Below are positions 6,368 to 11,450 of a stretch of DNA of 11,450 nucleotides, in pieces. The position numbers and the translations under genes were made by a program. This DNA is from Actinomycetes bacterium (lineage in GTDB: Bacteria; Actinomycetota; Humimicrobiia; Humimicrobiales; Humimicrobiaceae), in contig JAUVXY010000034.1 of assembly GCA_030603375.1 (NCBI GenBank), positions 1 through 11,450 of the forward strand. Reading direction: 5' to 3'. The notes beneath the pieces were generated by a model that saw nothing but the letters and a program-made list of their open reading frames with translations, searched no databases and was not told where the DNA came from. Within the stretch, counting starts at the first letter, position 1; each line of letters starts with the position of its first letter.

Positions 6368-7465
6368 TTATTCTTCTATACCCTTGCTGCCACGTCCTTC
6401 AACATACTTATCCCAATAGAAACAATCAGCGTTATCTTTTGTAACAAATGATAGGCCATTGTCTATTTTAGGAATAAATGTTGGGTTTCTATCCTCTACT
6501 TTATATCCGGTCATTGGATCAACTAATTCAGGATGTGCTGCTGTAAATAACAGCAACATTCCAAAATAACCCTGCATACCCTGATCGGGGTTAATTGCAC
6601 CAAAAATCTCTCCAGCTTTTATCATATCAAGTACCTTTGCGTTAACATCACAACAAATTACCCTTGCGCTTGACTCCTTTTCTACTACTGCTTGCGCACA
6701 TCCCATTGCTGTGGTTGCTTCCGGCATAAATATTCCACCAAGATCTGGGTCTTTCTGTAGGAATGCAAGTGTTGCCTGGTAAGCTTTCTGTGCATCCTGG
6801 TTTGATGCTGCCCTGTTTACAATCTCAATATCAGGCCAATCTGTTTCTATTTTTTCTATAAAGGACTTGATCCTTACATCATGGTTGTCCTGTCCTGGAT
6901 TTTCAAGAACTGCAACCTTACCTTTTCCACCCATATCCTCGGCCATTTGATCTGCTGCAGCATATCCTTCTGTTACATTGTCAGAGGTTATGTACCCCAG
7001 ACGGTTACTTTTCGGTGAGTCTGCAGCAAATGTTATAACTGCAATACCTTTTTCTATTGCACTATTAATAGGTTCTATAAATGCATCGGCATTCATGGGA
7101 TGAACCAGAATTCCCTTTGGATTCTGCGCTACTACCTGTTCAAATACTGCTATTTCTTTTTGTATATCATACTCCGGAGTTCCATCATAATGGGTTTTTA
7201 CTCCAAGCTGACGTCCACATTGCTTAAACATTTCGTATACAGGGAACCAATATTCAACACCTGATACCATAACTACCATTGAATAAAGTTCGTCTGATGC
7301 GCCCCGGTATACAGTGCCTCCCTGAGTTCCTTCTGCTGCTGTTGTTGTTTCTGCTGCTGCTGTTGTTGTTTCTGCTGCTGTTGACTTGCATCCTGCTAAG
7401 CCAACAGTCATTGCAACTAGTGCTAGCGCTAAAATTGTAATCAAAACTAGCTTTACATTTTTCAT
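6368..7465 (-). CDS. Sugar ABC transporter substrate-binding lipoprotein (type I periplasmic-binding fold, RbsB-like)
   Basis: A 365-residue secreted binding protein. It has a lipoprotein signal peptide with basic KNVK, a hydrophobic stretch (6-21) and lipobox LAGC with Cys26. An Ala/Glu/Thr-rich linker (about 28-46) is followed by a mature two-lobed fold. Family blocks are MVVMVSGVEYWFPVYEMFKQ (63-82), IQKEIAVFEQVVAQNPKGILVHPMNADA (101-128), GIAVITFAADSP (139-150), a VITSDN-like IGYITSDN block near 160, and DLGGIFMPEATTAMG plus VICCDVN in the second lobe. It should capture the sugar outside the membrane for the ATPase/permease downstream. It is the first gene of the operon, with a very strong site (AGGAGG at 7470-7475, four bases before ATG). 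Aromatic residues near the binding cleft fit a sugar ligand, but its identity cannot be read. Confidence 0.92.
   Translation of the reverse strand: MKNVKLVLITILALALVAMTVGLAGCKSTAAETTTAAAETTTAAEGTQGGTVYRGASDELYSMVVMVSGVEYWFPVYEMFKQCGRQLGVKTHYDGTPEYDIQKEIAVFEQVVAQNPKGILVHPMNADAFIEPINSAIEKGIAVITFAADSPKSNRLGYITSDNVTEGYAAADQMAEDMGGKGKVAVLENPGQDNHDVRIKSFIEKIETDWPDIEIVNRAASNQDAQKAYQATLAFLQKDPDLGGIFMPEATTAMGCAQAVVEKESSARVICCDVNAKVLDMIKAGEIFGAINPDQGMQGYFGMLLLFTAAHPELVDPMTGYKVEDRNPTFIPKIDNGLSFVTKDNADCFYWDKYVEGRGSKGIEE
7332..7385 (-). repeat. Trinucleotide-rich tandem repeat encoding the lipoprotein linker
   Basis: On the plus strand an 18-base unit (TCTGCTGCTGTTGTTGTT, 7332-7349) is followed by a 21-base version with one extra CTG (7350-7370) and a partial third copy (7371-7385). 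It encodes alternating AETTT and AAA steps between the lipidated cysteine and the folded domain. Slippage would change linker length in whole codons without breaking the frame. Confidence 0.85.
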
Positions 7466-7518
7466 ACACCCTCCTCTTTAATTTACTTAGCTTACAGTTA
7501 TAAAAGGAATAAAAATCT

Positions 7519-7526
7519 CACCTCCT
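7519..7526 (-). promoter_or_regulatory. Extra Shine-Dalgarno box without an obvious gene
   Basis: The minus strand reads AGGAGGTG here within AAAGAGGAGG, a ten-base string repeated exactly at the true lipoprotein ribosome site about 50 bases downstream. No ATG follows at proper spacing. An ATT could open a nine-codon frame ending before the real site. It may be a standby site, leader-peptide site or duplication relic. Confidence 0.5.
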
Positions 7527-7546
7527 CTTTTCTTTACGTTTGCGTC

Positions 7547-7558
7547 TCAAATCTTGAA
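7547..7558 (-). promoter_or_regulatory. Downstream copy of the candidate operator
   Basis: The minus strand reads TTCAAGATTTGA, identical over 12 bases to the core of the site overlapping the -35 box, 76 bp away in the same orientation. It would lie about 35-45 bases into the transcript. The spacing is near seven helical turns, which would suit looping or cooperative binding by an oligomeric SorC-type regulator (inference). Confidence 0.55.
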
Positions 7559-7579
7559 CCTGAGAATATTCTTTCTTTA

Positions 7580-7587
7580 CAAGATTT
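7580..7587 (-). promoter_or_regulatory. Opposed half-site of the candidate operator near the transcription start
   Basis: The plus strand carries CAAGATTT, the reverse complement of the AAATCTTG found in both full copies. It lies just downstream of the predicted start of transcription. Eight bases in AT-rich DNA can occur by chance, so this is the weakest of the three sites. Confidence 0.35.
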
Positions 7588-7598
7588 ACATAATTAAC

Positions 7599-7626
7599 AT
7601 TATAAGCATTTAAATTTTTTTTTCAA
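7599..7626 (-). promoter_or_regulatory. Predicted sigma70-type promoter of the sugar operon
   Basis: On the minus strand a TTGAAA -35 box (7621-7626, five of six consensus bases) is followed after 16 bases by a perfect TATAAT (7599-7604). Transcription would start near 7592, leaving a leader of about 127 bases before the lipoprotein. The -35 box lies inside the palindrome at 7622-7636, so a bound regulator could block polymerase. Confidence 0.65.
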
Positions 7627-7636
7627 ATCTTGAAAT
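7622..7636. promoter_or_regulatory. Candidate operator: palindrome TTTCAA-ATC-TTGAAA overlapping the -35 box
   Basis: Six-base arms are perfectly symmetric around a three-base centre. The TTGAA/TTCAA half-site style recalls the operator of Bacillus DeoR, a SorC-family repressor. The SorC-type gene next door is the natural candidate binder. The position over the promoter fits repression relieved by a sugar phosphate. The symmetry is visible; the binding partner is inferred. Confidence 0.6.
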
Positions 7637-7871
7637 ATATTTTACAGTAATTTAAGATTAATTCTTTTTAATAAGCCGTAATTCAGTAAATATCTAAAAT
7701 AAAACAGTAAATTCAAATGATAATGTTGGACATAATCAGAATTTCAATGAAAAATTATTAGACAAATAAAAATTGGAAGATGATGAAATTTAAGGATAAA
7801 ATATAAATTACCTATTTTAATTTGTAAAGTAGTTCTAAGAGGAAAATTTTGGAGTAGTTTAGATGCCGATG

Positions 7872-8819
7872 TTAATCTAATAACTTTTCTGCTGTTTTTG
7901 AATCTGTTATGAATACATCTGCAATCTCAGTTTTTAAAAAACCCTTTAGTGCTTCAGTTTTTTCAGGTCCAAACGCTATTGCTATTTTATTCCTGATCTT
8001 TTTTATTTTATCAATATCTAATTTAACTATTCTGTCTTCAAAATCAGATTCTATAAAATTGCCATTAATGTCATAGAAATTTAAACCAATATCTCCGACA
8101 ATCTTTTTACTAATTAAAGTTCTGAAGAAATCTAAATCAAACCCACCCAGTGTATATGTTCTGGAGTTTTTAGAAATTACACCAACGCCTGTAATATAAT
8201 AGTCTATTTTTGAAGTATCTCCCATAATCTTATTTATCATTGTTTCTACCTGAGTCAGAGATCCTTTTGATTTAGATATTTTAAGAAGTAAAGGAAGATA
8301 AATAGGATAGCAAGTGCCCCCAATCCTTTCGGAAAACATTTGGCTTATGTTAACAGCTTGATATTCTATTTTTGCAAGATTGACACTTCCTATTGTTGAA
8401 AAAACATTAATACCATTATATTTTTTCTCTACACTTAGATTCTTTATAGTATAATAAAGTGTTTTCCCCCAAGTTACTGCAAAATTCAGGTTGTTATCCA
8501 AAACTCTTTTTAAATAATCTGCACCAATCTTACCAACTTCCTGGAAAATAAGATTCTCACCGTAGCCTTTAATGTCAGAGTTATAAAATATTATTGCTTC
8601 TTTTAGTTTAAAAGCTTTTTCTATCTCCTGCTCTAAATCAAGAGCTCTTTTATCTATATTTTTTATTTTAAATTCAATTACTTTTCTTTTTTTTGCTTCT
8701 TTAATTAATCTACAGACTTTTGCTTTTGAAAAATTAAACTTATTTGCGATCTCATATTGATTTATGTCATACAGATAATACAACTCTGCCACTCTGGCAA
8801 TTATTCTGTCATCAATCAC
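7872..8819 (-). CDS. SorC/DeoR-type transcriptional regulator with sugar-phosphate-binding domain
   Basis: A 315-residue member of the SorC family (CggR, B. subtilis DeoR, SorC), normal length. The N-terminal winged helix-turn-helix spans about 5-48, with ELYYLYDINQYEIANKF (12-28) and the recognition segment SKAKVCRLIKEAKKRKVIEF (31-50). The effector domain keeps family marks: VTWGKTL (115-121), GVGVISKNSR (211-220), KIVGDIGLNFYDINGNFI (239-256), KIAIAFGPEK (278-287) and the closing DVFITDSKTAEKLL (301-314). The start is GTG at 8817-8819, with AGAAGGA about nine bases upstream. It lies upstream of the transporter genes on the same strand and has its own strong promoter, suggesting a constitutive local regulator of the sugar operon. 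Its effector is probably a phosphorylated pentulose from the kinase step (inference). No copy of the candidate operator is seen before its own gene. Confidence 0.9.
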   Translation of the reverse strand: MIDDRIIARVAELYYLYDINQYEIANKFNFSKAKVCRLIKEAKKRKVIEFKIKNIDKRALDLEQEIEKAFKLKEAIIFYNSDIKGYGENLIFQEVGKIGADYLKRVLDNNLNFAVTWGKTLYYTIKNLSVEKKYNGINVFSTIGSVNLAKIEYQAVNISQMFSERIGGTCYPIYLPLLLKISKSKGSLTQVETMINKIMGDTSKIDYYITGVGVISKNSRTYTLGGFDLDFFRTLISKKIVGDIGLNFYDINGNFIESDFEDRIVKLDIDKIKKIRNKIAIAFGPEKTEALKGFLKTEIADVFITDSKTAEKLLD

Positions 8820-8894
8820 AATTTGCTATCCTTCTTATAAATATAAAATTTATTTCATAATAAGAAATAAAAAAATTTTGCGTAGCTGTATCAA

Positions 8895-8923
8895 TTTATA
8901 CATTAATGCTTTAACTTTGTCAA
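8895..8923 (-). promoter_or_regulatory. Near-consensus promoter of the regulator gene
   Basis: The minus strand has a perfect TTGACA (8918-8923), a 17-base spacer and TATAAA (8895-8900). Transcription should begin near 8888, giving a leader of about 70 bases before the GTG start. The rest of the 286-base gap up to moeA (8820-9105) is AT-rich, with no gene and no convincing terminator hairpin for moeA. Confidence 0.8.
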
Positions 8924-9105
8924 AATAAAAATTATTTCACCAGCAATTAATCATTTTTCCCCAATTTTATCCCAAACTACAGCTAAAATGGAGTAATTTT
9001 AACATTAATTTCCTGGACCTTTCCTAAATTAAAGTTTTAGGGGTAAAAAACATAGCAATTTTTTGATTTTTAAAAATTACCTTCAGGAAAGATAGGATAT
9101 TTGAT

Positions 9106-10323
9106 TTATAATTCCTTTAACAAATGCACTTCCGCCATACCGCCCCTGTCAATATCTCCCACACCCTCTGTAAATACTGCTATGGCGTTAGCCTTTACCA
9201 TCGAGGTTAATATGCCGGAGCCCTGCATCCCGGTAGACTTGAAAGAATATTCGCCATTCTTTTTTTCAATTATGACACGCACAAAGTCTGTTCTTCCTAT
9301 TTTGTGTTTAAAATCATGAGCAGCTTTAGCCAGAACCAAATCCCTGAATAGCTTTTTAAACCCCATCATTTTTCTCATAAGGGGCCTTACATACATTTCA
9401 AAGCATACCATTACAGAGACAGGATTTCCCGGAAGTCCAAATATGAATTTGTCTTTGTATTTTAGGAAAGCAAGAGGCTTTCCCGGTTTTTGATTCACCC
9501 TCCAGAAAATAAGCTTTGCTTCTATATCTGCCAGCACATCCTTAACATAATCATAGTCGCCAGCTGATACTCCGCCACTTATGAGCAAAATATCACATTC
9601 TAACAGAGCTTTTGAAATTTTTTCTTCAAGAGTGCGCTTTTCATCTTTTACAATACCATATCTTATATAGCTGGCTCCTGATTCTTTAACCTGGGCAGCC
9701 AGTGAATAGCTGTTGCTATCTCTTACCTTGCCAATTACAAGCTCGTCTCCAGTCTCGAGTAATTCATCGCCAGTTGATATTATCCCAACAGTTGGAGGGC
9801 AGACAACAAGTACTTCGGCAATCCTAATTGAAGCCATAACGCCAATATCTGCAGGGTAGATGCGCCTTCCTCTCTTGAGCACTGTATCACCACTTTTTAT
9901 ATCCTCTCCCCTGTATCTTATATTCTCTCCTTCGCTGCATTCTCTAAAAATTAAAACACTTCCATTTTCTATTTCTGCATGCTCTTTCATCACGACACCG
10001 CTGCACCCTTCAGGGATTGGGGCTCCGGTCATAATAGACATACAGCATCCCGGCTCAAGCCTGGCAGATGGCACCTTCCCGGCAGGAATATCCTCTTCTG
10101 CCAGTTTCAATCTAACAGGGTAATTATAATCAGCTCCAATTACATCTCCAGCCCTTACAGCATACCCATCCATAGCAGAATTATCATAAATGGGTATGTC
10201 GTCATAAGAAATTATATCTTCAGCCAGCACCATGCCAAGACTGTCAAGTAATGGGATTTTCTTTTTTTTAACTTTTATTATTGAGCCCAACACTTCATGT
10301 TGAGCATCGCTTACCGATATCAT
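9106..10323 (-). CDS. moeA: Molybdopterin molybdenumtransferase MoeA
   Basis: 405 residues, the family's usual length. MoeA inserts molybdate (or tungstate) into adenylylated molybdopterin in the cytoplasm, completing molybdenum cofactor synthesis. In order: DNSAMDGYAV (47-56), the domain-II region with IMTGAPIPEGCSGVVMKEH (97-115), the GEDIKSGDTVLKRGRRIYPADIG stretch (139-161), VGIISTGDELLETGDE (179-194), RDSNSYSL (201-208), the MPT-binding SGGVSAGDYDYV (249-260), WRVNQKPGKPLAF (274-286), GLPGNPVSVMVCFEMYVRPL (296-315) and a C-terminal domain IV. The start is ATG at 10321-10323, without a visible Shine-Dalgarno in the AT-rich 79-base gap before it. It sits downstream of the ECF transporter genes on the same strand. 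I see no other cofactor gene in the window. Confidence 0.96.
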   Translation of the reverse strand: MISVSDAQHEVLGSIIKVKKKKIPLLDSLGMVLAEDIISYDDIPIYDNSAMDGYAVRAGDVIGADYNYPVRLKLAEEDIPAGKVPSARLEPGCCMSIMTGAPIPEGCSGVVMKEHAEIENGSVLIFRECSEGENIRYRGEDIKSGDTVLKRGRRIYPADIGVMASIRIAEVLVVCPPTVGIISTGDELLETGDELVIGKVRDSNSYSLAAQVKESGASYIRYGIVKDEKRTLEEKISKALLECDILLISGGVSAGDYDYVKDVLADIEAKLIFWRVNQKPGKPLAFLKYKDKFIFGLPGNPVSVMVCFEMYVRPLMRKMMGFKKLFRDLVLAKAAHDFKHKIGRTDFVRVIIEKKNGEYSFKSTGMQGSGILTSMVKANAIAVFTEGVGDIDRGGMAEVHLLKEL

Positions 10324-10402
10324 AATTTAATTTCAATATTTTATTGTTTTGGCTATATATAAATATTTTATCAGATTGATATTTATAATCTACATTTTTC
10401 TT

Positions 10403-11209
10403 TTACTGCGTAGATTCCCTTCTTAAAATCAAAGGCAGGTCCAGATTATTTTTTATTAAAAAAGATTCGTCTTTAAAGATTTCTTTTGAATTTCCATCAA
10501 AAACAATCTTACCGTCATTTAAAATTATGCATCTGTCTGAAAAATCATAAGCTAAATCCAGATCATGAGTTGCTACAATAATACTTTTATCCATCTTTTT
10601 GATCAGCTTTAAAAAATTACTTCTATTTCTTGGATCAAGATTGCTGGATGGCTCATCCAAAATTAATATCTTTGGATCGTAAGATAAGACTGTTGCCAGA
10701 GTTACAAGTTTCTTTTCTCCAAAGCTCAAAAAATGAGGGATTTCATCTTCTAAATTTTTTAGATTAACTTTGCCTAAACTAATCTTTACTATTTCCCTTA
10801 TATACTCTATATTTTTGGCTCTGTCATCTTTCTTCTTGTTCAGATAATTTATAAGGCCAAAAGCTACATCATCAAAAACTGTAGTTGAAAATAGTTGGTC
10901 GTTTGGGTCTTGAAAAACAAACCCGATATGCTCTCTTATATTAAATATGTTCTTTTCATTTAATATTTTATCAAATATTTGTATTTCACCTGATTTGTGC
11001 TTGCTTTCTATGAGCCCGGCAATATTTAAAAGAAGAGTTGATTTGCCTGCGCCATTTGGGCCTATAATAGATACCTTTTCTCCATCAAGAACAGAAAAAT
11101 TTATATTTTTTAAGACTTCTTTTAAAGCTCCGTCTGTGTTGTTTACTTTTTTGCTTGAAATATATCTATAGCTTAAATTATTTACCCTTACAGCAACCCT
11201 GCCAGCCAT
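10403..11209 (-). CDS. cbiO: ECF/cobalt-nickel-type ABC transporter ATPase (CbiO family)
   Basis: A 268-residue single ATPase domain with Walker A GPNGAGKS (50-57), Q-loop FVFQDPNDQLFSTTVFDDVAFG (97-118, typical of ECF A-components), signature LSFGEKK (161-167), Walker B ILILDEP (181-187), D-loop SNLDP (189-193) and switch His215. The SFGEKK variant and the closing NNLDLPLILRR are characteristic of CbiO/NikO proteins. It powers uptake by the membrane component encoded immediately upstream (23-base gap). An insert-like lysine-rich stretch at 124-130 is a minor family variation. A GAGGG ten bases before the ATG supports the start. The transported ion or cofactor is not determinable; cobalt or nickel is the family default. 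Confidence 0.92.
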   Translation of the reverse strand: MAGRVAVRVNNLSYRYISSKKVNNTDGALKEVLKNINFSVLDGEKVSIIGPNGAGKSTLLLNIAGLIESKHKSGEIQIFDKILNEKNIFNIREHIGFVFQDPNDQLFSTTVFDDVAFGLINYLNKKKDDRAKNIEYIREIVKISLGKVNLKNLEDEIPHFLSFGEKKLVTLATVLSYDPKILILDEPSSNLDPRNRSNFLKLIKKMDKSIIVATHDLDLAYDFSDRCIILNDGKIVFDGNSKEIFKDESFLIKNNLDLPLILRRESTQ

Positions 11210-11232
11210 TTTTTATGCAACCCTCATTATAG

Positions 11233-11450
11233 TTATATGATATTAACCAGTTCAACCAATTTAACAGACAGCGGCATCAGAATAAAAATACACAAAGAAA
11301 TTATATTGGCTGCTTCAATTCTACTATCTTTCTCTATAATATAAAAATTACCGTCAAAGCCCCTGCTTTCCATAGATCTATAGACACTTTCTGCTCTATC
11401 AATAGACCTTATAAACACATTTCCAATAAGAAAAGCAAGTTTTTTATTGA
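11233..11450 (-). CDS. cbiQ: ECF transporter transmembrane component, CbiQ family (partial, N terminus beyond window)
   Basis: The open frame runs from the stop at 11233 to the window edge, covering about the last 72 codons. It begins KKLAFLIGNVFIRSIDRAESVYRS and continues MESRGFDG, the coupling-helix signature of ECF T-components that contacts the CbiO ATPases. A final hydrophobic helix follows (about IISLCIFILMPLSVKLVELV), ending VNII. A GTG at 11416-11418 could be mistaken for a start, but the frame and family homology continue upstream of it. It is probably co-transcribed with cbiO and perhaps moeA. Confidence 0.85.
   Translation of the reverse strand, partial: NKKLAFLIGNVFIRSIDRAESVYRSMESRGFDGNFYIIEKDSRIEAANIISLCIFILMPLSVKLVELVNII

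Larger units (their letters stand above)
7466..7871 (-). other. Non-coding control region of the sugar operon (about 400 bp)
   Basis: Between the regulator stop codon and the lipoprotein start I find no credible gene. The half nearest the lipoprotein (7466-7640) holds the promoter, the repeated palindrome, an opposed half-site and two AAAGAGGAGG ribosome boxes. The remainder (7641-7871) is AT-rich with no GC-rich hairpin, so no intrinsic terminator for the regulator is evident. A small TTTCA-A-TGAAA inverted repeat at 7742-7752 has different spacing from the operator and may be chance. Confidence 0.6.

Noticed and set aside
7254..7469. A 71-codon alternative frame within the lipoprotein gene (Asn/Ser/Arg-rich)
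   Set aside because: It reads the trinucleotide linker repeat in another frame. The lipoprotein frame has a proper signal peptide and binding-protein fold, so this is a shadow.
7531..7547. Catabolite-repression (cre)-like sequence TGAGACGCAAACGTAAA on the minus strand
   Set aside because: It shares the central CG-rich look, but the two halves are not symmetric and several consensus positions mismatch.
8938..9105. Intrinsic terminator for moeA in the gap before the regulator
   Set aside because: Only short AT-rich inverted repeats such as AAAAT/ATTTT are present. There is no GC-rich stem followed by a T-run on the transcribed strand.
11233..11418. A complete 61-residue small protein at the right edge
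   Set aside because: The frame stays open to the window end and upstream residues match the CbiQ family, so it is the tail of a larger gene rather than a small independent one.

Overview
The window is about 11.45 kb of AT-rich DNA (roughly one third G+C by eye). Every convincing gene lies on the minus strand, so the text reads right to left in transcription order. Strong Shine-Dalgarno sites (AGGAGG types), a sigma70-like TTGACA-17-TATAAA promoter, several TTG/GTG starts, a lipoprotein substrate-binding protein with an Ala/Glu/Thr linker and a SorC-family regulator suggest a low-GC anaerobic bacterium, Clostridia-like or from a similar low-GC lineage such as Atribacterota. The sequence alone does not settle the taxonomy.

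Right end (11450 to 9106): the C-terminal end of an ECF-type transporter membrane protein (CbiQ family), its ATPase (CbiO family) and MoeA, a molybdenum cofactor enzyme. This looks like a metal/cofactor unit. The partner substrate component, if present, lies beyond the window.

Middle (9105 to 7872): a gap holding a near-consensus promoter, then a SorC/DeoR-type regulator with a sugar-phosphate-binding domain.

Left two thirds (7871 to 1): an inducible sugar operon. A control region of about 400 bp carries a promoter (TTGAAA-16-TATAAT) whose -35 box lies inside a palindrome, TTTCAA-ATC-TTGAAA. Its 12-bp core is repeated 76 bp downstream. Then follow, in order, a ribose-type ABC importer (lipoprotein, double ATPase, permease), an FGGY kinase resembling L-xylulokinase (LyxK), a 73-codon remnant of a uroporphyrinogen-decarboxylase-family gene, a class II aldolase/4-epimerase-family enzyme, a UlaE-type L-ribulose-5-phosphate 3-epimerase, and at the window edge a stop-interrupted fragment of a second FGGY kinase.

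The most economical reading is import of a pentose or pentulose of the L-xylulose/L-lyxose type, phosphorylation to L-xylulose 5-phosphate, 3-epimerisation to L-ribulose 5-phosphate, and 4-epimerisation to D-xylulose 5-phosphate (or aldol cleavage). The regulator probably senses a phosphorylated intermediate. Two gene remnants in the same operon show recent remodelling. Structural oddities include a perfect 40-bp palindrome inside the permease reading frame, a 13-bp intercistronic hairpin between the binding protein and ATPase genes, and a duplicated Shine-Dalgarno box in the operon leader. I see no tRNA, rRNA, CRISPR array or insertion sequence, and nothing that clearly amounts to an undescribed system.
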